From NCBI RefSeq assembly GCF_003387615.1, contig NZ_QUNS01000011.1:1-64000 (forward strand): a DNA stretch of 64,000 nt. Direction: 5' to 3'. Shown one piece after another: positions 26,001 to 35,800 of this stretch. The stretch is from Tenacibaculum gallaicum (GTDB lineage: Bacteria; Bacteroidota; Bacteroidia; Flavobacteriales; Flavobacteriaceae). Each line of letters opens with the position of its first letter. The stretch's first letter is position 1. The notes beneath the pieces were generated by a model that did not search any database, had not been told where the DNA came from, and saw only the letters and a program-made list of their open reading frames with translations. A program made the translations under genes and the position numbers.

Positions 26001-28033
26001 AACTCTCCATCACTTGGAATAGTTATAGTTCCTATAAGTTCACCAGGTTGTGTAAGTATTTGATATAATTCATCTGTACATCCGTTTGCATCCGTTACCA
26101 ATACTCTGTATGTACCATCTCCTAAATTTGAAATATTTTGAGAAGCTCCTACTTTATTATCAGCTTCATTAAACCATTGATATGAATAAGGTAAAGTTCC
26201 TCCTGATGTAGAAATATTGATACTTCCATCCTCACTTCCAAAAGCTAATGGCTCTTGGTGACTTACATAAGAAACACTCAAACTTTCCGAAGGTTCAGTT
26301 ACATTATATGTTTTTTCTAAAGTACAGTCATTTGCATCCGTTACAGTTACCATATATGAACCTATTGACAACCCTGACAAATCTCTTGTAGTAGCTCCGT
26401 TTGACCATCCATACGTATAAGGTGATGTTCCTCCATTGACTGCTAAAACTATGGCCCCATCATTACCTCCTTTACAGGAAACATTTTTTATTGTTTTCCC
26501 TACTGACAATGGTGCTGCTGGCTGTGAAATGATTATGCTTTCTGAATCTTTAGTTTCTACAGGACTACTATTATAAATTACTGACACATTTACTCTGTAT
26601 TCTCCTGCTGGTAAATTATCTATTATAGAAGCTGTTCCTGATATTGGAACCCATGAAGTGCCCGCTTTTTTTTCCCATTTATAAGTATAAGTTGAACTAG
26701 CTCCACCTGAAACATTAGCGTCAACGCTTCCTGTTGCATCACCAAAACACTTTACATCTGTTATAATAGGATCAATTTTTAATTGGTCAGGCTCTGTTAA
26801 TGTGATATCAAGATCATTTGTACATCCATTGGTATCGGTTACAATTACATTATAAGTTCCTGCTCTTAAATTTGAAATATTTTGAGAAGTTCCTACTTTA
26901 ACTCCCCCTTCATTATACCATTCGTAAGATGTGTATGGTAAAGTTCCTCCTGAAACTAAAATATTGATAAAACCATTACTTGCTCCATAAGATGTTGGAT
27001 TACCATCACTTTCTTTTTGTATATTAATTCCTGTTGCTGGTTGTATAACTTTTTGGATAGTTACTGGCGTTTTACATCCATTTTTATCTTCTATTTGAAT
27101 TGTATACGTTTTTGCTGATAAATTATTTATTGTTTTACTTGTATTAAATCCACTTGTTAATAAATTACCATCTAAGCGTACCTTGTATGGTGGTGTCCCT
27201 CCAACTGGAATAACGCTGATTGTACCTTCGTTTTTACCAAAACATTTTACAGGTGTTGATGAAATATTAGCTGAAGGTAATTGTAACGTTTCTGGTTGGT
27301 TTAATGTTACTTCAGACTTTTTACTGATATAAGCATCGCTAACTTTTACAATATATTTTTGAGATGGTGTACTAATCCTTAAGCCTGAAAATGTTACCGT
27401 TTGGTTTGTTGTACTTGAATATGTTACCTTTTTAGATGCTAAAACTGTGTTACTTCCCTTTTTAAATAACTCAACAGTATACATCCCATTCGTAGGAGAT
27501 ACTCCTCCTTTTATAAAAGCAGAAACCATTCCTTCTTCCCCATTACATTTTATATGGTTAGCCGATGTATTTATAGTTAAAGCTTTAGGGTTTGTTAGTG
27601 TAACCGTTTTTATAACCCTATTACATTCATTACCTGAATCTTTATACTTATCGTCTCTTAATTCAACTTTATAAACACCGAAACTCAATTTATCTACAAG
27701 TTCCTGACCTTCAGATATGGTTATTATTCCATCTGCTGATTTTGAAGTTAAATCTATTAACGTCCCATTTTTATACACTAAATAAGTATAATTTTTATTA
27801 GACCACCCTCCAGAAGGTATAATTTGAATTTCTCCTGTACTAGTATTGTGTTCCTTGATTTCTTGTACTACATCTAAAGTTAACTTTAAATCTGCTTCAG
27901 GACCGTCAATAGCAACACTTAAAGCTTTGTCATTAGGTTCTTGAGACCATACATACCCACCTAACAATAAAAACACAGCTAGTACTAATAGCTTTTTTAG
28001 CTTCACAATATTTAATAAACTATTTTTTTTCAT
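23081..28033 (-). CDS. SprB-repeat surface protein with type A T9SS sorting domain
   Basis: The 1650-residue protein has a signal peptide (LLVLAVFLLLGGYVWSQ). About fifteen tandem SprB-type repeats follow, each built as C(N/F/Y)G...GSI...V.GG..PYTY.W..G and ending in YRVLVTDANGC-like strands. A PKD-like segment comes near residue 1450. The last ~80 residues are a type A T9SS C-terminal domain (NPNKGKFTVDIELE to GVYVLLLETPKAKRIQKV). It is therefore exported by the type IX system and attached to or released from the surface. It is the only protein of the cluster in which I can see such a domain. Confidence 0.93.
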   Translation of the reverse strand: MKKNSLLNIVKLKKLLVLAVFLLLGGYVWSQEPNDKALSVAIDGPEADLKLTLDVVQEIKEHNTSTGEIQIIPSGGWSNKNYTYLVYKNGTLIDLTSKSADGIITISEGQELVDKLSFGVYKVELRDDKYKDSGNECNRVIKTVTLTNPKALTINTSANHIKCNGEEGMVSAFIKGGVSPTNGMYTVELFKKGSNTVLASKKVTYSSTTNQTVTFSGLRISTPSQKYIVKVSDAYISKKSEVTLNQPETLQLPSANISSTPVKCFGKNEGTISVIPVGGTPPYKVRLDGNLLTSGFNTSKTINNLSAKTYTIQIEDKNGCKTPVTIQKVIQPATGINIQKESDGNPTSYGASNGFINILVSGGTLPYTSYEWYNEGGVKVGTSQNISNLRAGTYNVIVTDTNGCTNDLDITLTEPDQLKIDPIITDVKCFGDATGSVDANVSGGASSTYTYKWEKKAGTSWVPISGTASIIDNLPAGEYRVNVSVIYNSSPVETKDSESIIISQPAAPLSVGKTIKNVSCKGGNDGAIVLAVNGGTSPYTYGWSNGATTRDLSGLSIGSYMVTVTDANDCTLEKTYNVTEPSESLSVSYVSHQEPLAFGSEDGSINISTSGGTLPYSYQWFNEADNKVGASQNISNLGDGTYRVLVTDANGCTDELYQILTQPGELIGTITIPSDGELYCNGDTDGKLEVAVKGGISPYTYHWYEVDSSGEKVFISGATNNTIGSLPAGDYGVEITDSNNIKSYSEGIVVDPAKVEINKVTVNHVSCYGESTGSIDVDVIGGTDTYIYKWYKVGNSTVIGTEKSILNLSAGEYKVVITDTNNCPNPPIERTITINQPAAPLTIVTDSQKNLTGFETANGEINIEEVSGGTAPYTYELRVKGNTTVISNLSNPTGLDAATYVMTILDANNCSVEKEFTLIQPDKLELNLAVTKPIACNGETGTIGSTVIGGYVLSGEDYNYQWYSSSDLTKVIATETSLTALVGTYRLVVTDSNGNTTYKEQELTENPPLAITFTKTEVTCYNGNDGSIDISVTGGTGVYTYEWSNGETIEDVTTLSAGVYTVTVKDGNGCELQEVITIRQPSIYRVLVTTFEEPSGAGLSDGSISVDIEGGVAPFTYEWKDEATNSVSNTTSINNIPTGKYYLTVVDAKGCELNEVYNLDEPDPLIVAIEQVETIKCNGDISAVLKAVATGGVGGNSYVWFNAVTGNSIGNSQVIYNLPTGKYFVKVTDLKGIEDTSEIFTVVQPDVLEVTGDVSNVACSGNDDGVISLNVEGGTPPYSYSWSSGETTAEITVVAGSYFVLVTDANGCQTTGSFTVDKASSLTITETVKDVVCYDSCTGEIDLSIEGGMAPYNVTWNTGQTGSNVTGLCAGTYIVTVTDQKGCQTKKEVSVKNAEEVMFDVVPSEVTLCYGETIEYDVTMIGVSEYMWTSTNGFTSNESVVLLSEEGTYTLTITTNDGCKVSKEIAIHKSNTLIDAQLIMTSQAFVGEDIILINVSNPISEKVEWSIPSNVTIVQKTDEGLVLRFPAPGNYDISLISNEGNCKKVATKTVNVLKARDLTDIGETINPFVKEFTVYSNPNKGKFTVDIELEKESEISLRLFSLGANSVVADKLLKGQKEYEVLYDMNVSAGVYVLLLETPKAKRIQKVIVE

Positions 28034-28039
28034 ACAACT

Positions 28040-29389
28040 TTATTTTGCTAAACAACCTTCGTTGTCTTTTACTTTTATTTTATAATCTCCTTTTCCTAAT
28101 CCACTTATTACTGTAGTGGTTCCTGAAAAACTTGTCCAATCTCTTTCTATAGTCTCGGTGGTTCCATCTACTTTATATACTATGTAGAAATATGATCTTC
28201 CTGTTTCTCCACTAGTAACTTCTACTTGGATTTTACCATCATCTGACTTAAAACAACTTTCATCATTTACCCTTTTAGCTGTAAAATCGACATTTGTTGC
28301 TTTCTCGATAGTAAAATTAGGGGTCTTGACAAGCTTATCCCAAAAAACTGAATCTGAGGTATCTGGTTTTTGTGGAGTATCTGTCTCATTCAAAGTTTGA
28401 TATCTGAAATAGTAGGTACCTGCATCTATATTTACTGGCCATTTAAACCCATAAAGACTTCCTCCTCCAAGATCTTCTAATACTATTATTTTTGAATCTG
28501 TAGTACTAAGTTGTTTTGTACTGTATTGACTTACTAGTATATCTCCGTTGCTATCTTTCTTAAATAAAGTGACTGCTAACTGTTCTGAGGGATCAATATC
28601 TCTACCTATTTTTAAAGATATATTACCATCTTTAAAATAAGAACATGATGTATTGGTTTGGTTATAATATCCTTTAAATGGTGGTGAACAACCTATAACC
28701 GTATAAGTTATTGGAGCTACATATTTACCGCTAGCTTTATGCCCTGTTCTAAAGTGAATTTTTCTTTTTTCCGAATCGACAGGCAATTCATTTATAATAA
28801 TGCTCTCTTTATCGTAAATATCTCCTATGTTAATATTTATTGTAGGGGTAGCACTCGATAAAACTTTCCATTCTAATGCAGTATTATCTTTATTTCCTAT
28901 AAGATACTCCCAATCATACCCTCCCGTTAATTCTACTTTTGTTAGTGGGCATATTGGATCTACATTGTTTGTTCCTACGATATGAAGAGGGTATAAATTA
29001 TATACATAATTACAATTAGACATATAAAGGCCTGCTGCAATTATCCCATAATTAAAATCGCTCTTTAGTATTGTTTCACTTGGCTGTGAGTAATCACATT
29101 CCATATAATCATTTTGGTTAACATCAACATAAACTTCGGAAAAGCCATGTGGTATCGTTATAAAATCAAAATAAGTATTACCTATAGTTGAGGAAGTTGC
29201 TGGATATTTAACTTGTTCTATTCTACCAACATCAGAATTCATCTCTAATTCTCCAGTGATAGGATAATTATTATAACTATTAATAACTTCTGTAGTAACT
29301 AAATAAGCATACTCTGGTGTCTGCCCAAAAACATTAACAGTAGAAAAAACCATGATTATAAACTGTAATATTATTCTTTTGCCATACAT
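28040..29389 (-). CDS. Secreted Cys-containing protein, second paralogue
   Basis: The 449-residue product has a signal peptide (IILQFIIMVFSTVNVFGQ). The C-terminal half is close to that of the preceding gene: NQTNTSCSYFKDGNISLKI, DAGTYYFRYQTL, KTPNFTIEKATNVDF, and a last SprB-like repeat ending KIKVKDNEGCLAK. The N-terminal half differs strongly between paralogues, which suggests variable ligand-binding heads on a common attachment tail. Its start overlaps the 3' end of the upstream gene by 19 bp in another frame. It ends 6 bp before the SprB-repeat gene. Confidence 0.82.
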   Translation of the reverse strand: MYGKRIILQFIIMVFSTVNVFGQTPEYAYLVTTEVINSYNNYPITGELEMNSDVGRIEQVKYPATSSTIGNTYFDFITIPHGFSEVYVDVNQNDYMECDYSQPSETILKSDFNYGIIAAGLYMSNCNYVYNLYPLHIVGTNNVDPICPLTKVELTGGYDWEYLIGNKDNTALEWKVLSSATPTININIGDIYDKESIIINELPVDSEKRKIHFRTGHKASGKYVAPITYTVIGCSPPFKGYYNQTNTSCSYFKDGNISLKIGRDIDPSEQLAVTLFKKDSNGDILVSQYSTKQLSTTDSKIIVLEDLGGGSLYGFKWPVNIDAGTYYFRYQTLNETDTPQKPDTSDSVFWDKLVKTPNFTIEKATNVDFTAKRVNDESCFKSDDGKIQVEVTSGETGRSYFYIVYKVDGTTETIERDWTSFSGTTTVISGLGKGDYKIKVKDNEGCLAK

Positions 29390-30720
29390 TTTTTACTATC
29401 TCTTATTTTTATTTTATACGTTCCTTTTCCTAACCCTCCTATAACTACTTCTTTTACATTTTTATTAGAAGGATTAAAAGGAATCCAATTATAACTTTCA
29501 TTCAATTCATATTCATACCCCTCTCCTGTTCCTCCACTAACATTATAAATCCTTATTTTACCATCACCTGATTTAAAACAGTTTTCATCACTAAACCTTA
29601 CAGCTTCAAATGTGACATTTGTTGCTTTTTGAATTGTAAAATTTGGTGTTTTTACTAATGTATACCAAAATGGATCTGTTGCTTTTGGCTTAGATGGTGT
29701 AGTTGCTTTACTCAATACTTGATACCTAAAATAATAAGTTCCTGCATCAATATATACTGGCCAGTTAAAACCAAAAAAAACTCCTCCTAAATTTTCGAAT
29801 ACCAAAACTGTTGGGTCTGTAGAATCTAATTGCTTGGTGCTGTATTGATTTATTAATATATCTCCGTTGCTATCTTTTTTAAATAAAGTTGCAACTAATT
29901 GTTCTGTAGAGTTTATATTATTACTTAGCTTTACGCCTATCTTACCGTCTGATTTATAAGAACATGATGTATTACTTAAGTTATAATATGATTCAAAATC
30001 TGGTGAACACTCTGTTAATGTTATTGTATATTTTTGAATAGAATAAACTACCTCATTTGTAAATGGAGCTGTAAACTTAAATCTCAACTGTAAATTACCG
30101 TTGAACTTACTTCTCCAACTGTTTCCAAAAACATCTAATAAACTTACATTTAGCGGATACCTATTTTTATAACTGGGTATTTCTTTCCATCCAGTTGTAC
30201 TATAATACTCCCATATTAAGCCCGTTACATTATGATCTTGTCCGTCAGAATATTGTTTAAATAAATTATCTCGTTCACATCTTCTATCTGCTGGAGTAGT
30301 TATTTTAGGTAGTAAAACAACGGAATAACTAATAGGAAAACAATTAGAAATACATTCTATTGGATCTGCTCCTACGTATTTATTATAAAATGAATCAAAA
30401 TGAATAAATTCTTTTCCAAACTCTACCCCGTCACAATATTCAGAATAATGCCCACAAGGTCCACCACATCCATAACTTGGATCATCATTGTAACCTTGGC
30501 GATAATCTACAGTTACATTAATACTATTTGAGTTTATCTCATATTTATCCTGATAATGAGATATATAATATGATGACCTATAATCCCCAATTCTACAGTC
30601 ATTACCTGAAGGAGTATTATTAACAGGTTTTTTCAATAACACATACAATTCAGATTGAGAAAACCCCAAACAATAAAATGATAAAAAAGTAAGTAATAGT
30701 AATTTTCTTTTCATAGGCAA
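29371..30720 (-). CDS. Secreted Cys-containing protein, first paralogue
   Basis: The 449-residue product has a signal peptide (LLLLTFLSFYCLGFSQ); the second Met at 30714 is an equally good start. The N-terminal half is rich in Cys, Gly and Tyr (GCGGPCGHYSEYCDG), consistent with disulfides in an exported protein. The C-terminal half matches its neighbour nearly motif for motif (TSCSYKSDGKIGVKL, DAGTYYFRYQVL, TPNFTIQKATNVTF) and ends in KIKIRDSKKCMAKE. Gene pairs like this arise by tandem duplication. The function is not known. Confidence 0.82.
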   Translation of the reverse strand: MPMKRKLLLLTFLSFYCLGFSQSELYVLLKKPVNNTPSGNDCRIGDYRSSYYISHYQDKYEINSNSINVTVDYRQGYNDDPSYGCGGPCGHYSEYCDGVEFGKEFIHFDSFYNKYVGADPIECISNCFPISYSVVLLPKITTPADRRCERDNLFKQYSDGQDHNVTGLIWEYYSTTGWKEIPSYKNRYPLNVSLLDVFGNSWRSKFNGNLQLRFKFTAPFTNEVVYSIQKYTITLTECSPDFESYYNLSNTSCSYKSDGKIGVKLSNNINSTEQLVATLFKKDSNGDILINQYSTKQLDSTDPTVLVFENLGGVFFGFNWPVYIDAGTYYFRYQVLSKATTPSKPKATDPFWYTLVKTPNFTIQKATNVTFEAVRFSDENCFKSGDGKIRIYNVSGGTGEGYEYELNESYNWIPFNPSNKNVKEVVIGGLGKGTYKIKIRDSKKCMAKE

Positions 30721-30722
30721 TT

Positions 30723-32819
30723 TTAATATTTTACTTCTATTTTTTTTATCTGCCCTAAGCTACCATCAACAAATACTGGACGTAATATATAAGTGTATAT
30801 ATTATTTGGTTTTACATTTTCATCCACTACTCTATTCGTACTTGGTAAAACATTTCTTAACAAGGATACTTTTTCATCTTTTTTTCCTTTGTAAATCATT
30901 ACCTCTACAATAGCTTCTTTATTTACAGTTTTCCAAAACAGCTCTATAAAAGAGTTATCTCTATCTACATAACTTCCTAAGTTTTTCAATCCTTTTAATA
31001 AAGTAAACCTTGGCACTTCAATAGTGGTGTATTTTGTATTTATAGACTGTAAATCACTTTCATCAACAGCCTTAATTAAATACTGGTAAGCTGTATTTCC
31101 TTCTACATTGGTATCCTTCCAATCTGTATATTCAATGTGCAAGGTATCTTTTGGTAGCGTAGCAATTAAATTCCATTTTATACTATCTCTAACTCGTCTA
31201 TACACCTCATGTTTTGCTATATCATTACTCTGACTATTAGCCCAAGTTAAATTTACCGTCTCTTTTTCAACATTGTATGATGTTATTACTGGTGGTGCTG
31301 GCGGAATAAAGTCTGGTTTTTTTAATATTAAAACATCTGAATATTCAGACATATTATATCTCTTATCTACCGCTACAATTTTATAATATACTTTATTGTT
31401 CAAACTTTTTACTGAAACACTATCGTAAAAAGTTGTAGCATGATGCGGACTAACTGTAATTTGTGAAAACTCTTCTTTAGCATTATTTCCTTTGAAAACT
31501 CGATACCCCAACATATCTGGTTCTATATTTTTTTTCCATTTTAGGGTAACCACTCCTAAACTATCTACCTCTCCCTCTAAACCTACTGGTTTTACTGGAG
31601 GAATAGAATCCACTGGTTGCACTAATACAGGATACGATGTTCTACTATTTCCTTGCTTACCTATAGCGGTAATCGTAAAATAATTTGTAGCATCTAGCTT
31701 ATCATATTGAACTTTTCTTGTTTTTGTGGAAATATTTCTTACTACAGTTTCGTATTGTCCATTCGCTTTATTACTTTTATTTAATTCAAAGCCTTTTATA
31801 AAACCAACACCTTCCTCTAAAAACTTCCATTCTAAAACAACACTTTTATTGTTATTTACAATTTTTTTGCTTGAAATTTTGGGTACATAAGGCAAAACTT
31901 TCACCCCTTTTCCTGAAATAATATCTGAAGGTGGGCTTAACTCTCCAAAAGGAGTTCTCCCTTTTACCCTATAATAATAAGTTTTATTATTTTGAATAGA
32001 GTCTGTGTAGTAAATTCTCTTAGTATCTACTCTACCACCACTATTTAATGTTGTGTAGGGTAGCTTATTAAGTTCATTAAAGTTTATTCCATCTTCTGAA
32101 CGCTCTATGAAATAACTATTAAACTCGTTTTTATGGATTGCATAGTTCCAGTTTAACATTACCTTTTGATCATCAAAAATAGCTGCTAAATCTAACGGTT
32201 TGGGTAAATCTTGATAATCTTGAAGCCCTACAAAAACTCCTCCATCTTTAATTTTCATTTCTTCTTTCGGTACTAAAGAAAAAACCTTATAAACATATTT
32301 TTCTGTAGACTTTACCTTTACATCTTCAAATCCTAGTCCTGCTAATTTTGCTACTTCAAAATCCTGATCAGCCACATACAATGCCCAAGTAAATCGTTGT
32401 TCTTGCTCTTGAGACATATTTATAATTCCTTGTAAAGAACCAACTCCTTCTACATCAAAACTTTCTCCAAATAACGATTGAGCCATAATAGCTGCATTGT
32501 TATTTTTCTCTATTATGTTAATCCACTTTTGTGGTTCTGCTGGCTTAAAAATTCCTAAGTCTTTTTCTATTGGTTTCGATAATGTTTGTCCACTAATACT
32601 TATAGTATACCGTTTTAATCTATACCCATACTTTGCTAATTTCCTAAACGACATTGGAGTTGTTGCTCCCCATCTCAACATAATTTTATGACTACTGTGG
32701 GGTCTTGCTAATACTTTAATGGTATTCTTGTTTACTTCTTTAGCTTGTGAAAAAGCTACTGAAGTTGAGAACACAAAAATTAATAGTACTATTATATTTC
32801 TTTTCTTAATAAATAGCAT
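30723..32819 (-). CDS. Exported fibronectin type III repeat protein
   Basis: The 698-residue protein has a signal peptide (IIVLLIFVFSTSVAFSQ). About five fibronectin III-like modules follow, visible from recurring Y-x-I-x-A/R strands such as YYYRVKGRTPFGELSPPSD, YKIVAVDKRYNMSEYSD and YQYLIKAVDESDLQS. FN3 chains act as spacers or binding arms at the cell surface. The ATG overlaps the stop of the upstream giant gene (TAATG) and the gene ends 2 bp before the next, so it belongs to the operon. No sorting domain is visible. Confidence 0.88.
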   Translation of the reverse strand: MLFIKKRNIIVLLIFVFSTSVAFSQAKEVNKNTIKVLARPHSSHKIMLRWGATTPMSFRKLAKYGYRLKRYTISISGQTLSKPIEKDLGIFKPAEPQKWINIIEKNNNAAIMAQSLFGESFDVEGVGSLQGIINMSQEQEQRFTWALYVADQDFEVAKLAGLGFEDVKVKSTEKYVYKVFSLVPKEEMKIKDGGVFVGLQDYQDLPKPLDLAAIFDDQKVMLNWNYAIHKNEFNSYFIERSEDGINFNELNKLPYTTLNSGGRVDTKRIYYTDSIQNNKTYYYRVKGRTPFGELSPPSDIISGKGVKVLPYVPKISSKKIVNNNKSVVLEWKFLEEGVGFIKGFELNKSNKANGQYETVVRNISTKTRKVQYDKLDATNYFTITAIGKQGNSRTSYPVLVQPVDSIPPVKPVGLEGEVDSLGVVTLKWKKNIEPDMLGYRVFKGNNAKEEFSQITVSPHHATTFYDSVSVKSLNNKVYYKIVAVDKRYNMSEYSDVLILKKPDFIPPAPPVITSYNVEKETVNLTWANSQSNDIAKHEVYRRVRDSIKWNLIATLPKDTLHIEYTDWKDTNVEGNTAYQYLIKAVDESDLQSINTKYTTIEVPRFTLLKGLKNLGSYVDRDNSFIELFWKTVNKEAIVEVMIYKGKKDEKVSLLRNVLPSTNRVVDENVKPNNIYTYILRPVFVDGSLGQIKKIEVKY

Positions 32820-35800
32820 TAAAAAGGATTTTTATATTTAAATACTGTACTTGTTCCTAATACTCCTCCTGGCATTACATATTGCATTTTAACCTTGTAT
32901 TTACCAGACCATATCGCAGGGAATACTCCATTAATAATATAATTATACTTCTGAATTTTCGATGCATATTCAGTAGGATTGTTTAAGTATTTATTAACTA
33001 CTTTATATTGAATATCCATAAAGTCTCTCTTATAATGATAAGGCAAATTATATCTATAAGGAATTCGTTTGCTTAATAATGAAAATGTAGGGTTATTTCT
33101 TAAATATGGTACATACCAAGTTAAGATATCAATTCCCTTTTTAGGTGGAATACCTAAATCTTTTACATCTCTGTCTACTGTAAATTCAGGTTCTAGAGGA
33201 TATTTTTCATAAATTAACTGATAAATTCTATCTTCATAATAATTATCATCAAGAACTGCTTCTGCTTCAATTAAAGGTTGTTTACCTGAGTATTTACCTC
33301 CTTCTAATTCAATTCTATCAAATCTTTCAGATTCTCTTACATCTGTTTGAATAGCGTGTACATCAGAATAAATAGGCTCTAAATAGTGTTTTACTACTCG
33401 TTTATCATCAATTTTCTTAGCAAACGTATTGTATTCACTTGTTGAAAAGTCATAAGTCAATAACTCTGTCAGTGCCTCATCATTAACAACGTTCTGTACC
33501 TCTTTATTTTTGACTTCTATCGTATTATCTTCGTAACCAGTATCTTGTTTTGTATAAGAAATAGCATTTTCCGAACCTCCTTCTGCATCTGGTGAACTTA
33601 CCAACTTCAATGTATATTTCTTTTGATTATTAAACCTTCCAAGCTTAAAGTTTACTTGTCTATCTCCTCTATTATAAGAAACTGTATTTACAAAATTATG
33701 TCCTTCTTCGTTACTATACACGACCTTTTGTTTCCAATTTGTTTCAGGCGCAAACAAGTAAGGTTGTCCTCTCTTTAATTTCACATAACCAGTTGTACTT
33801 TCATTTTGATAAAAGTACTTCTGATCTATTACAGGGTAAGTATAATCTATATTCTCAACTGGAATATAATCTGGTGCTACTCCAGTAGTAAAAGTTCTTT
33901 CTTCTATTTCTTGAGCTTTTTTACCATTGTACATCAATGTAATCCAACTTCCAGATTTGAATTCTTGAAAGCTAACCGCAACTTTTACCTGAATGACCTT
34001 TTGTGGAGGTAAAACATCAAAAGAAACAAAATTCACGACATCTTGTGATTCATTCCATTCTAATTCTCCATCAATTATCTTTCCCTCACTCTTTACAGTA
34101 AATTCATCTAGCAAAATTCTATAAGTCTTTACTCCTTTATCATCTTCGAGCTCAAAAGATTTGTTTATTTTCATGTTAAATGCTGACTGTGGTGCTGTAA
34201 AAACATCTACCTCTGTAGCATCATTATCGGGAGTTACTCCTGAAATAATTTTCATACCTCCTAGTGGTGCGCCACCAATAATTTCACATTCCTCTCCTAA
34301 CTCAATTTTAAACCTAAAACGCCCTCTAATCATACCTCCAAGTACACTAAAATGACCTCCAACATACCCTCTAAACCAGCTAGGATTTGGTAGTTTTGCT
34401 TGTAATAATACTGCTGCTCCAGCTTTTACTATTGGTATTCTTGCCTTGTAAAACCATAAATTAACTCGTATTCCTAGCTCTCCTTCTAAATACGCGTAAG
34501 CTTGTCCGTTTGCATACCAGCCATCAATTCCTATCTGTCCACTTCCTTTACAAGCAGTTTCTCCATAATCTTTAATCATGATATCAAATCCTAATCCTGC
34601 TCTAAATCGGGCATAAAACATTAAGAAATTCATGTTTCCAGTATCTAGACTAAAGTCCATACCAATAGCAAAACCTCTACCATCTCCTAATGCATTTAAA
34701 TCTCTCATATAGTCCAGACTATTTAGGTCTACTCCTAAAATGTCAGCCACGGCTTGTGGTGGTGGTGGACTTCCTGGTATTTTATCTCCAATCATTAAAT
34801 AGGTTGTTGCCTTTACATTAAATCCTCCTATTCCAACTCTAAGCCCTATACGATCTTTTGGAGTTCCCATATGTAAATACCAACCCTCTGGACCTGTATG
34901 AAAAACTGCCCAACCAGCTCTACCTCTATCTCCAACACCGCTAAAAAAGTTCCCTGGTGTGTTTACATATACTTCCATTTCGCTATGAAAAGAATTATTC
35001 ACAAAATCCATTTCCATAGAAAAATGAGCATCAATTCCTACATCAAAAGTTAATCCGTCCTGAGGAAACGAAACTTTACTATACTCTACTAAATTTGTCT
35101 CTTTCAAACTTTTAACCAGCTTATTATCTGCTAAATCATTGATTTTATTTTCAAGGTTGTTTAGTTTTTCTTTGAATTTATCTGCAAACTCCAATTTATA
35201 ACCTTTCATGATATGAGCTTCTCCAAAGAAAAATATCCTATTCAAACCTCCATGAGTATTGAATGCCATTTCAAAACCAACCTTTCCATTAAAAGCTCCT
35301 TCATTAGCTAAAGCAAATCCTAACATCGCTCTGAATCCTAGACCTGAGTTAGCATCAGGAACATAGTCCATCCCCGAAGGAGGTTTTGGAGTCTTAACTG
35401 GCACAGGGTTTCCTTCATCATCCAGTTGTCCTTGGTACACTAATTTAGGCGGATTAGATGTCTTTTTCATATGGTAATAAGCACCACCTCCAAAACCGTT
35501 AATTTCAACGGGCCCTATCATAGGTTTTGCTCTCATTGAAGATAAATCTGCATAGGCATCAACATACCAATATCTTACATCTGCCTTACCAAACCAAGCT
35601 GTTGCTTTTACATTAATGCTATTAAAATCTGCTTCTAACTCTCCGTAAAAACCATTACCGTAAACTGGGTCGTTATCTTTGATATCAACGAGTCCTTTAA
35701 ACTTAACACTTCCTAAATCAGCTTCAACATTTATTCTTTGAATATCAATTCCGTCATACTTCCACCTATGCCTACCATTAGTATTTTCAAACTTTCCTTT

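Noticed and set aside
23081..28033. Regular repeats that might suggest a CRISPR array or tandem DNA repeats
   Set aside because: The repeats are at protein level (SprB modules) with diverged DNA; there are no short identical repeats with spacers.
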